Origin: Carnegiea gigantea
Lineage: Eukaryota > Streptophyta > Magnoliopsida > Caryophyllales > Cactaceae
NCBI GenBank assembly: GCA_029747015.1
Contig: JAKOGI010002439.1
Span: forward strand, 1 to 64,000
Reading direction: 5' to 3'
Length of the DNA stretch: 64,000 bases
The notes under the pieces were generated by a model. That model did not search any database. It had not been told where the DNA came from and saw only the letters and a program-made list of their open reading frames with translations. Below, piece after piece: positions 1 through 10,387 of this stretch. Each line of letters opens with the position of its first letter. Position 1 is the stretch's first letter. The translations under genes were made by a program, and so were the position numbers.

Positions 1-3000
1 ACGCGGAAATATAATCTTCTTGAAAAATTTTGCTACGACCTTGGAGTCATTAGTGGGACTAGCGACGACTTCCACTCATTTGGAGACATAATCCACAGCG
101 ACAAGGATATATTTGTGGCCTCTCGAAGACGGAAAAGGTCCCATGAAGTCGATGCCCCAAACATCGAAGATCTCCACTTCAAGGATAAAGTTGAGGGGCA
201 TCTCATTCTTCCTAGATAGATTCCCTGTCCGCTGGCAGCGATCATATGCTCAGACATAGGCATTGACGTCTTTAAATAGTGAAGGCCAAAAGAAACCCGC
301 TTGCAGCACCTTAGCGGCTGTCTTGGAGGTGCTAGCGTGGCCCCTGCAAGGTGAGTCATGGCAATGGGAGATCACAGCTTGAATTTCCCCCTCAGGAAGA
401 CATCTCCTGATAATCCCATCCTTGCATAACTTATACAGGAAAGGTTCCTCCCAAAAATATGTTTTGGCATCATGGAGGAACTTCTTTCTTTGGTGGTAGG
501 ATAGATCACCGGGAAGGACTCCTGTAGCTCGATAGTTCGCGTAGTCGGCGAACCATGGGGTGGATCTCGACTCGATCCCCATGAGGTGTTCGTCGGGAAA
601 GGTATCATCAATAGGGGTGTCGCGGCTCTCAACAAGGAGCTTGGAAAGATGATCGGCCACGACATTCTTGGCCCCTGCCTTGTCTTTAATCTCCAGGTCA
701 AACTCTTGGAGTAGTAGAATCCATCTAATGAGGCGGGGCTTGGCATCCTTCTTTTCAAGAAGATGCTTGAGGGCAGAGTGGTCCGTATATACGATGACCT
801 TGAAGCATAGCAGGTAGGGCCTGAATTTCTCCATTGCAAACACAACTGCCAGCAATTCCTTTTCAGTCGTGGTGTAATTCTGCTGGGCCTCATCCAGCTT
901 TCTACTAGCATAGTAGATCACCACTGGTTTCTTATCCTTCCTCTGCCCCAAAACTGCCCCCACCGCATGATCGCTGGCATCGCACATGATCTCAAATGGG
1001 AGATCCCAATCTGGTGGTTGTATGATGGGGGCAGAAACTAGTGCCTGTTTAATCCTGCAAAAAGCTTCATGGCACACATCAGTAAAGACAAACGGGGCAT
1101 CTTTAGTGAGCAGCTGAGTAAGAGGCTTGGCGATTTTGGAGAAATCCTTGATAAAGCGGCGATAAAACCCCGCATGACCAAGGAAACTCCGCACTCCCTT
1201 TACCGAAGTAGGAGGGGGCAACCGCTCAATGACCTCAACCTTAGCTTTGTCCACCTCGATGCCCCTAGCAGAAATGACATGACCTAGTACCACCCCTTCT
1301 TGCACCATAAAATGACACTTTTCCCAATTCAGCACTAGGTTGACTTCTTCACATCTATGGAGTACCTTGGTTAAATTTTCTAAGCAAATGGCGAAGGTAC
1401 CTCCATAAACGGAGAAGTCATCCATAAACACCTCCATGATGTTCTCAATAAGGTCAGAAAATATGGCGGTCATGCAACGCTGGAAGGTGGCCGGGGCATT
1501 ACATAATCCAAAAGGCATCCTTCTATAAGCGAAGGTACCATACGGGCATGTGAAAGTCGTCTTTTCCTAGTCATCAGGATGGATAGGAATCTGAAAGAAA
1601 CCAGAATATCCATCCAGATAGCAGAAAAAGGAATGCTTCGCCAACCTTTCCAGCATTTGATCAATGAAAGCGAGGGGGAAATGATCCTCATCGGTGGCCT
1701 GGTTTAATCTGCGATAGTCGATGCACATGCGCCACCCAGTAACAGTCCTAGTAGAAATGAGCTCATTTCGCTCATTCTTAATAACAGTCATGCCGCCCTT
1801 TTTGGGGACTACCTGGACTGGACTCACCCACTCGCTATCAGAGATAGGGTAGATAATTCCAGCATCAAGCAGTTTGAGGATCTCCTTTTTGACAACCTCT
1901 TGCATATTTGGATTTAAACGGCGCTGAGGTTGTCGAGAAGGACGGTGACTGGCATCAAGAAAGATGCGATGCATGCAGAATGTAGGACTAAGTCCCCGAA
2001 TATCATCAATGTTATACCCAATGGCACCCTTATGCTTACGCAGCACATCCAGCAATTGTTTCAATTGAGGTCCATCCAGATTAGCATTAACAATAACGGG
2101 AAATTGAGGAGAGGAATCCAGAAATTCATACCTGAGATGAGGAGGTAGGGGTTTGAGTTCTACCTTCGGTGGGCTCTCTTCTTCGTCTTGCTTGGAGGTA
2201 GGTTCCTCCACACTATGGACCTCATCACAGGACTGATTGAGGAGTCTGGCATACTCCTCCTTCGCACCCGGGCTGGAGGTTGTGACATGACAACCGATCA
2301 ACGCAGCCTCCAATGGGTCATCCGCAGAGTTTTGGGTAGTGTCCTCCTGGTTGAGGGTTTTCTCAAATATGTCGACTCTACAGCATGAGTCGCCTGAGGA
2401 GGGAGAAGCCATCATTTGCGGCAAACTGAACTCTACCTTCTCTTCCCCTACCTGAAGGGAGAGTTTGCCGTTCTTGACTCGATCATGGCTCCTGCAGTAG
2501 CTAGGAATGGTCTTCCCAATATAATGGGTATGCGGGAGTCTTCTTCCATTTCCATAACCACAAAGTCGCAGGGAATGAAAAATTTTCCCACTTGGAGTGG
2601 AACATCCTCAAGGACACCAATAGGATACTTGACTGAGCGGTCGGCTAGCTGCAGGGAGATGGTGGTGGGCTTTAGCTCTCCCACTTGCAGCTTCTTGCAG
2701 ATGGAGTATGGCATGAGACTCACGCTGGCTCCAAGGTCGCATAGTGCTCTGCTAATGGTGAGGCCCCCGACAGAACAGGGGATGGAAAAACTCCCTGGAT
2801 CTGAAAGTTTAGGAGGGAGCTTGTTCTGAATGATAGCACTACACTCTGCAGGGAGTGACACCGTAGCATTCTCGAGAAGTTTTCCTTTATTGGAGAGCAA
2901 ATCCTTTAAGAACTTGGCATAGGCGGGCATGTCAGTAATAGCCTCCAAAAAGGGAATGTTGATGTGGAACTTCTTAAGCATCTCGAGGAACTTGCTGTAG

Positions 3001-4586
3001 TTGTGCTCCTCCTTAGCCTTTACTAGCCTTTGAGGGTAGGGGACAGAAGGCTTGTAAGGCTTCACATGAGAGGGGGTAATTTCTGGGGTATCCTCCTTGG
3101 GCTTCTCATTCTGGGCCCTCTCACTCATGGCCTCTCTAGGGGCCAACCTAGTGTCATCATCCACAATTTCAGCTCCTCCTCTCTTCTCTTCCCTCATAGG
3201 AACTACGGGGCCCTCCAGCTCCCTACCACTCCGCAGTGTAATAGCATTTATCTGACCCTTGGGATTGGTCTCTGATTGACCTAGCAGATGCCCCTGGGGT
3301 CTAGACAACTGGTTTACTTGTTGTGCAATTTGGGCAATTTGATTGTCCATCATTTTCTGGTGAGTAGCCATGGAGTCAAATTTGGAGTTCAACTGGTTAA
3401 CCGACTCACTGAGTACCTCATTAGTCTTTGTCTGAGTAACTATAAAGCGCTCCATGAGGCTTTCTAGGTTGGACTTGGGTTGAGGAGGTGGAGGTTGTTG
3501 AGGGGCCGGTTGAGGAGCATGGGCATAGGGAGCCCTATATTGGAAACCAGGAGGTTGAGGCTGGGATTGCAAGGGATTGGATGGCATGGGATTGTTGTTG
3601 CGGTAGGAGAAATTTGGATGATTTCTCCAACCGGGGTTATATGTGCTTGAGTAGGGGTTATTTTGTGGGCGTTGGCCATAGGTTTGCATTGCATTGGCAT
3701 GCTCAACGCCCGGGAAAACAGATTGGCACTCAGCAGAAATGTGGCCTTGAACGCCACATACCTCGCAAAATGCCCCGACCTCAAACATTGCACCCGATGG
3801 ACTTCCCATTGAACTCCCTGAAGGAGCACCAAGCCTGTCGAATCGCTGTGCCAAGGCATCAACCTTGCTAGCTAGCAAGTCCACAGCGTCGACTCCATAA
3901 ACCCCGCTTGCCTTCTTGGGGGCTGCCCTTTCGTTGGACCAGTGATAATTATTTGCAGCCATATCTTCCAGTAGGGTCTTGGCCACCTCAATGGACTTCC
4001 CCATCAATGCCCCACCAGCAGCAGCAGCAGCATCAATTGACATCTTCAAAGACTGATCCAAACCATTGTAAAAAGTTTGGATGAGGAGCCAATCAGGGAC
4101 TCCATAGTGTGGACACTGGCGCTGTAAGTCCTTAAATCGTTCCCACGCCTCATATAAAGATTCGCTGTGCAGCTGGGCAAAGGAAGTGATGTCGGCTCAC
4201 AGCTTGGCCGTCTTCCCAGGTGGGAAGTATTTGCTCAGGAAGGCTTTAGAGAGTTCGTCCCAGGTAGCAAAAGCATTGGGCTCCTCATTTTGGAGCCAAT
4301 CTCTGGCTCTATCCCGCAGAGAGAAAGGGAAGAGCCTCAGGCGGATGGCGTCGGTGGGGACCCCATTAAGTTTAATGGTATCACACTTCGCAAGGAAATT
4401 GCGAAGGTGCATGTTGGGGTTCTCAGAAGGGTGCCCACCAAACTGGTCTCGCTCCACCAGCGAGATTAGGGTCGGGCGCAACTCGAAGTTATTCACCTCA
4501 ACCGGCGGGTTCACTATAGATGAGGTGATACCCGACGACTGAGGCATTGCATAGTCCCTTAGGACGCGGTTATCTTGCGCCGCCAT
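1..4586 (-). pseudogene. Athila copy A gag-pol, broken and cut by the window edge
   Basis: This is the Athila polyprotein: gag with a CCHC knuckle, aspartic protease, reverse transcriptase with FMDD, RNase H and integrase. The start is taken at the ATG at 4584-4586 because the same start exists in copy B. Against copy B, copy A has stop codons at 4197-4199 (TGA), 1567-1569 (TAG), 250-252 (TGA) and 76-78 (TGA). A 1-base deletion near 2478 shifts the frame just after the protease. The integrase H2C2 finger is also damaged, with the first Cys of the CDRC pair changed to Tyr next to the 250-252 stop. Gag carries two extra Ala codons from a GCA repeat near 4017-4032. The rest of integrase, env and the 3' LTR of A lie beyond the window. 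It cannot encode a working polyprotein. Confidence 0.92.
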
Positions 4587-4854
4587 TGTAGATTCTGCTT
4601 GTTTCTTCTTTCGTGCATCGCTTTGCTTGCGAGCAGTGGCTTCGATTTCAGGATTCAGGGGAAGCAAGTGGTGACTCCCCTGACTGCGCCTGTGCATACA
4701 AAGCCAAAAACTATACCAAGCGTAAGCAGGCTCAAGCAAGAGTAAAAACAAGCAAGAAGGAGGAAAAAGGGGAAAGGGAAAAAAGGAGAAGAAAAAGGAA
4801 AAAGCCTAATCTCAAGCGTTTAAGATCACTTTCGATGTTGAAGACAAACAAGTT

Positions 4855-4871
4855 CCCCGGCAACGGCGCCA
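4855..4871 (-). other. Primer binding site, tRNA-Asp type (copy A)
   Basis: On the minus strand the site reads TGGCGCCGTTGCCGGGG. It is complementary to the 3' end of plant tRNA-Asp including CCA, which is the primer typical of Athila. It lies six bases inside the LTR edge at 4878. Confidence 0.9.
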
Positions 4872-4877
4872 AAAACT

Positions 4878-6165
4878 TGTTGAGTTGAATTATAACCGCA
4901 AGTGCACGGTGCCAGTTGTAGCTAGCAAAGGCAAGTACGGGTCGTGTCCACAGAGAACTTAGTTTCAACCACCGAATCGATTTCTAACACTTAATCTAGG
5001 CGAATGTCGAGTGAAGTTGGTTTAACTGATTCTAACTCTATTTGGTCTAAGTCAATTATGAGAAGGGAATCCTGGATTGGGGTTCACCGCACTGTGACGT
5101 TCATTGGAAAATAAACTAGGTCGTGTGAATCTGCCTGCAAGATAATTGAAATGGAATTATTACCGGTTTAAAGCATCTACGCCTACTTTCGAAGGTCATT
5201 AGACTGATCAAGCTAACCTAGTTGTCTACTTTCGTGAAACTAGAATAACAAAACCACAAGATCATGTAATTTCAATTCCCAATTGCACCCCCAACTACTT
5301 TCGTGTCAAGTAATTCAATTGCTCACAAAGCTACTCTAAGTAAAGGACCTAACTTTCGTTAGTCTCCTAAACCCTAATTAAGAACATGAATAAAACCCTC
5401 TCAGGCAATTCATCGAACACCTGGCATGCTAAGTGAGAATTCAATTATACTCTGGCGTAATTCACAAAAACCTAGAATTAACAATCCAATTTACATCACA
5501 GGGGCTACACCCAATCCAAGATTAAGGAATTTAGCCGCTAAACATGATTCTAAACGACATCTCAATCAAGAACATACACATACCAAGAATACGAATACTT
5601 GAATTAAGACGTAGAGGAAAAAGAAGAAGAATATACTCTGTATATAATCTGCAGCAGTAATCTACCAAAAGCGTAACCAAATTCAATCCAAAGCTTCGAA
5701 TTAAAATTGCAATAAAACTAGACCTAGGAACCCTCAAATCGCCCTTTTCGAGAGAGAGGAAAAAGGTAGAATCCAAAAAACTCCCCCATTACAATGCCAA
5801 AACAGCGACAAAACAGCGACAACTAAAGTGGCACGGTCGTGCCACTCGGCACGGGGGCCCCGTGCCACTTCTCTGTCTTTAGCTTCTTCCCTTCTTTGGG
5901 TGGCACGCTCGTGCCACCTCGCCTGGAGTGACCGTGCCTCTTATTTTAACTCAATATTGATCCTTTTTGCTTCAATTTGGCGCGGCATTAGCTTGTTTTC
6001 CTCATTTATTCAAGTCAGGCTCCTGTAAACACAAAAACACGACTTTTAGGCAGATTTGAGATAAACAATGAATAATCGACCTCTAAACTCACAAAATTAT
6101 ACCAGAAACTGCCGAGTTAATAGGTAAAAATCATGCCTAAAAGTGTGTAAAATATAGGTTTATCA
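4878..6165 (-). repeat. Athila LTR shared by copies A and B
   Basis: This 1288-bp LTR has TG...CA ends (minus strand begins TGATAAACC). It is the same length as the LTR at 15991-17278. Outside an edge cluster I counted roughly a dozen substitutions and a few 1-base indels. It is flanked on the left by a primer site (5' LTR of A) and on the right by a polypurine tract (3' LTR of B). It holds two GC-rich inverted-repeat modules at 5828-5868 and 5900-5938, in the part expected to be U3. Confidence 0.92.
5828..5938. repeat. GC-rich inverted-repeat modules in the LTR
   Basis: Two modules are present. Each starts with a near-palindrome (GTGGCACGGTCGTGCCAC, then GTGGCACGCTCGTGCCAC) followed by a looser GGCACGG...CCGTGCC pair. 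The same pair lies at about 16941-17051 in the other LTR, and related modules occur at 10052-10268 and 57196-57234. The function is unknown; candidates are a transcription-factor site or an RNA hairpin. Confidence 0.85.
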
Positions 6166-6203
6166 ACTCCCCCATGCCTATCTCTTGCTTGTCCCCAAGC
6201 AAG
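6166..6203 (-). other. Polypurine tract and hairpin of Athila B
   Basis: On the minus strand GGCATGGGGGAGT runs directly into the LTR start TGATAAACC, as expected for the plus-strand primer. Just upstream is a perfect hairpin: CTTGCTTG (6184-6191), loop TCCC, CAAGCAAG (6196-6203). Confidence 0.85.
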
Positions 6204-7873
6204 ACTAGAACCAAAAGAGGGAGTCAAGAACCTCTAGCTACTCGCCTCCTCAGGCAAGGCTAACAGTGGATCAGTCGAATCGAACACAGTTGCGCACAGC
6301 CAATGGGATAATTTGAGGCATAAATACAATTTGCAAGATTCAGTTCAAATCATTGGAGGACCACACGTTCAAGTCAACACACCGTCGAACCATATCACCC
6401 CCTCCCCAATCATGACGCATCCAAACAAGTAGTGGGCTAGTTGGCTTGGTAGTGACTCTCATAGGGGGGCAATGTAAATGCTCTCCCTCACATGTGTTTA
6501 AGATGTAAAGAGGTTCACTCGATTCGCTTCCACTAAAACAATCTACCATAGGCTTGGGAGAATTCTCAACTCTCCACCGCTAAAGTGCAAAATACACGAC
6601 AACAATCAAGAGGACTTCGCAGGGTTGAAATGGGGCTAAGGGTATAGGTAAGAGAGGGACAAACAGTTTGGGAAATGTGGAGCTAAAAGCCATAGCTAGT
6701 GAGCAACCAACAATTAAACAGATCACATCGCACTCTCAATGAAATCAAACATACCTAAACCCAATGGACCATCGGGAACGCACTATGCTTAACATGCCAA
6801 ACACTTTTATTACTTTTTTTTTTCTTTCCTTTTTTTTTTTTTTGTTGGCGAGGGATAAGATAAATAAGTGCTTGGCATGCGCAATAACAGTAAGAAAGTT
6901 TCCCGAATAATCATCATGATGTATCCCCATTAAATGCCAAAATAACCACAACGATACCCAAAAGTTACCCACAAACGTGAAGCGTTGCTCTACTGGCTTT
7001 GGCTTGAAGGTAGGAAATATGTTAAGGCCAAATGCTAGCAGTGAGAGGTTCACAACAAAACAGATAAGGCTCAAGGGGGTAAGCAAAGGGTAAACATTAC
7101 ATCACAGGTGGCAATTTGGCTATGTAGCTCAAAAAGAAATGAATGCCTCTATCATTTTGATTGCTGTATACATGCTAAAAGCGATTTCAAAGAGAATCCA
7201 ACCAAGTTCTAGAGATGCTATCATGGAAGAGACACACATGGAAAAGAAATGAGACTAAATTGATGAATTAGTCTATAGGCTCAAAGTCTCACGGGTCACA
7301 CTACCAAATAACACAACCAACCCCAAAGATCCTACTGGATAGGAGTAATCATTCACGAAAAGGGGGTTTCAAGGGCGATCAGGAATGCGAACTAAACAGT
7401 GTGGTCACAACAATTTCAATATCATCAAGCAAACACATTTTTGCCACAAGGGACCCACAAGTATACACAACCAAGTCAGCCAACTGATCCACAAGGCCTT
7501 GGTAATCGTCATAGGAGGGGTTTTCAAAAACTTTTTTCTCTTTTTTTTTGGGGGGGGGAAGATGAAAACAATAAAGCACCCTAAGCAAGAGTGGATAGAT
7601 GAAGAGAAGAGTTGAAAGAATTACCTCGCAGTCTTGTAATGCTCCACTCAACAGACGTCCACTTGAAGCCAAGGGTTAGAAAATAAAATAAAATATATAC
7701 AATGCACTACCTATCTATATGCTCTATCCTACATGCAAAAAGAAATAGAAGAAATAAAATAAAAATAAAAATAAAAACTAATGAAAACTAATGCATGCAA
7801 GGATGCAATAAACAGATGGATATGTACAAACCACCACAAACTGCAAGCAGTCACCTAGCAGTTGGTGAGCTAA
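6204..7873 (-). other. Athila B 3' untranslated region
   Basis: About 1.7 kb lies between the env-like gene and the 3' LTR with no coding signal I can support. It includes T- and G-rich homopolymer runs near 6815-6843 and 7530-7560 (A- and C-rich in the element's sense). The small open frames here have biased composition and no recognisable domain. Long non-coding stretches between env-like gene and LTR are usual for Athila. Confidence 0.75.
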
Positions 7874-7909
7874 CCCCCCATGCCTAAGCGCTTCATTGTC
7901 CCCAATGAA
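7874..7909 (-). other. Second polypurine-like motif with hairpin
   Basis: On the minus strand the motif TAGGCATGGGGGG ends at 7874. It is preceded by a hairpin with arms TTCATTG (7892-7898) and CAATGAA (7903-7909) and a TCCC loop. The layout copies the true polypurine tract at 6166-6203: a hairpin with the same loop, then TAGGCATGGGGG. It lies about 50 bp downstream of the env-like stop codon. Confidence 0.8.
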
Positions 7910-7960
7910 AAAGATAGGAAGAGATACAGAACAAGTGGGGAAGGGGGGGACAGAAAGCAG

Positions 7961-9746
7961 TCATTGGGCCCCATCGGGCCCAGGGGGAGGCCAAAAGGAC
8001 GGGGGAAAGGGATAGAAATGGGTGGAGCTACCCTGGTCAAAGGGTAGAGTGGATGAAGAACCTGCCGGGGCGCCAGGGAAAGAGCGAAAACGCTCCTCCA
8101 TCCGCCGAATCGTCTCGGACTGACGCCAAAGCAGTTCGTTCATCCGACGCCTTTCCGCAGACTCACGGGCCTCGCGAATGGCCCGCTCCTCCTCACGCTG
8201 AAGCCGCCGCAACTCCCTCTGCTCCTGGCGGTCAATATAACCGCGAAAATGGCTCACCCCCTCCTCTATGGAATCCATGCGCCCAGAAATGCGCTGGATA
8301 TCACGGCTCATGCCACTAAAACCCTCTCTAAGACCCGATACCTCCAGTTGGAGGTTTGAGAAAGACTGAAGGAACGTGGGGTCAAGCGGCATATAAGATG
8401 CGGAGGAGGAGGACCCACCCATGGAATGGAGGGAATGGTGGGTGAAGGGGTGGTGGTGGTGGAATAGGCTCATGGGAGGTAGGAGCTCCACTATCCTCGG
8501 CTGTAGCCTCGGGAGCCTCAGCGCCCTCGTCACTCTCCTCCGCACTCTCCTCGCCTTCCTCTCCCTCATCTAAATCCAGATCAGCGGCCAACTGCTCCTC
8601 GCTGGGAAGAACAGTGGCCCTAATGATGCGCCCGTCGCAATTCCAGTTTCTTTTGTTTGCTACTGCGGTGCGCTGAGGATTGGGAAGGTTGAAAAGGATG
8701 GTCTTATGGTGGGGGTACCGAATAGTGTCACCTCTGGTATCTATGATATGCATATGATGCAGGGTACCAAGGTCGAGGTGACCACCTAAAAAGTGAGACT
8801 CGAGAGAAGAGAGTCTCGAGCTGTAGCCTAAAGCAATAGCAATGGCGGTAACGGTACCGCCAACGCTAAGGACGTTTCGGTTGCTAGGTTTGGCCACTTC
8901 CGCCAGGTGGCGGATAATGAAGGCCCCCGTATCAATAGGGGTACTGGACAGGGCGCACCAAATAATAAATAATTCAGCCTTACGACACCCATTCTGGGTA
9001 TCGTTTCGGCTGAAAATAATGTTAGCGGTAAGGCGCTGAAGGTACCGTAAGTTGACATTACAAATGTCGGTAGCCTTCGCCTGTCTAGGGTCATAGACCC
9101 TAAGTCTCCCCCACCTATCACGATAGTCCTTCCGTTTGGAGCAGGTAATGCTCAACCAAACGGGGTCAGGGCGCCATAACGAGGGCACATCGCGATATGC
9201 CCCGTCGGCCACCGGGAGTCGCAAAAGGTCGTTAAACATGCGCAGACTCATCCGGTGATCGACGTTAAACATCCTAAAGCTAATGGCGACCTCCTGACCA
9301 TTGTAACGACCATCCCAATCAATACTCAAGGCACTCAAAAACTCAACCATGAGTCGATCATATGAGGCATACTGCATGTTTATATAATCAGACCAGCCTA
9401 AACGACCAAACAAAACCAACATGTCATCTAACAGGCCTAGAGTTCGTAATGAGTCAGCATGAAAGAATTTTTGTTCACTAGCATATCTAGTGACTAATGA
9501 CTCGTAACGGGCCTTTTGTGCATCAGAAATAAATTGCAAACCTCGGGTACTAGCAGGTAATACAAGAGGAAAAGCATCTTTTGTACCTTTCGCCGCAGTA
9601 GGCGCAGTGGATGACGTTGCTGCTCTAGATGACTTCTTGGGTGCAGATGGACCCGCAGAGGACTCCCCAATTCGCTTCCTTCCCATTTTTGCCCAAATTG
9701 CAGATCTGAACTCGAAAGGAGGTGAGGATGGTGGAAATGGGGTCAA
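7961..9746 (-). pseudogene. Athila ORF-1 / env-like protein, frameshifted
   Basis: The first part (9746 to 8382) gives 454 residues. It starts with a Lys/Ser/Ala-rich segment, then a conserved region with FHADSLRTLGLLDDM, a block around FRMFNVDHRMSLRMFNDLL, and an acidic Asp/Glu-rich stretch near residues 385-415. This fits the Athila ORF-1 family, found after pol in Athila elements and often called env-like. An internal Met at 9686 (MGRKR) is the more likely start. The frame changes within a CCACC-rich tract near 8440-8460. The other frame (8569 to 7961) continues with a Glu/Arg-rich coiled-coil-like segment and a Pro-rich tail. I see no convincing signal peptide or membrane segment. An alternative is two separate overlapping ORFs, but a 1-base slip in the repeat is simpler. 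Confidence 0.8.
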
Positions 9747-10387
9747 TTGCGCTCTCTACAGCCTTAAACCTCAACAATGGAGGTTTTGGGGTTTTAGAGA
9801 GAGAAAGTTGAGAATGGGTATTGAGAAGAGAGGGAGATGAAAAAGGGAAGGGGGTTGAGCGGGGGGGGCGCGACGACGCCGGCAAGAGGGGCGGCCGGCT
9901 GGTGGTGGTCGCCGGGTGGTGTGAGAGTGAGGTTGGGGCGAGTGAGGAGAGAGAGAGAGAGCTGCGTCGAGGAGAGAGAAACAGCGCCGAGGGAAGGAAG
10001 GAGAAAGAGAGGAGGAGGAAGAAAAGAGAGTCGGTTTTCGCTGAAATTTAATGTGGCACGGTCGTGCCTACAGGCACGGGGTGACCGTGCCACGCCTCGA
10101 ATTTCAGCTGTAATTTATTGGGCAGCACGGTCGTGCCCAAAAGCACGGTTTGACCGTGCCGTTTTTCTGCCCGGCGTGCTTCTCTTCCTCTATTCGTCCT
10201 TTTTTTTTTTTGGGGGTTGAAAGAGAATCGTGGCACGGTCGTGCCGTAGAGCACGGTCACACCGTGCCGTATCCCTGCTTCTGCGTTCCTCCCCCCTTTT
10301 TTTTGGTTCCTTTTCAAAAGCAGTAAAGCTTGGGTTGCCTCCCAAGAAGCGCTTATTTTAGGTCTTTAGCTTGACCGGAGATGACGC
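9747..10387 (-). other. Leader between pol and the env-like gene
   Basis: This 640-bp stretch separates the pol stop from the env-like gene. In the element's sense it holds three GGCACG/CGTGCC modules (10230-10268, 10123-10160, 10052-10094). A long CT-rich tract (about 9945-10020) and a GC-rich stretch (about 9855-9900) follow, then AT-richer DNA with CAG at the end of TTTCGAGTTCAG about 20 bases before MGRKR. Its composition differs from pol and resembles the 5' leader of a gene. Open frames across it look like composition artefacts. Confidence 0.6.
10052..10268. repeat. Three GGCACG/CGTGCC modules in the env leader
   Basis: The modules at 10052-10094, 10123-10160 and 10230-10268 each pair a GCACGGTCGTGCC near-palindrome with a GCACGG...ACCGTGCC inverted repeat 4-7 bases away. 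This is the same architecture as the two modules in the LTR. Confidence 0.85.

Noticed and set aside
33..1287. Open frames on other strands and frames across Athila pol (for example 33-359, 372-911, 1069-1287)
   Set aside because: They overlap the recognised polyprotein in other frames and recur at the same offset in copy B, as expected of shadow frames.
9794..10317. Pro/Leu- and Arg/Glu-rich open frames on both strands between Athila pol and env
   Set aside because: They are explained by the CT-rich tract and the GC-rich inverted repeats; no shared domain or start context.
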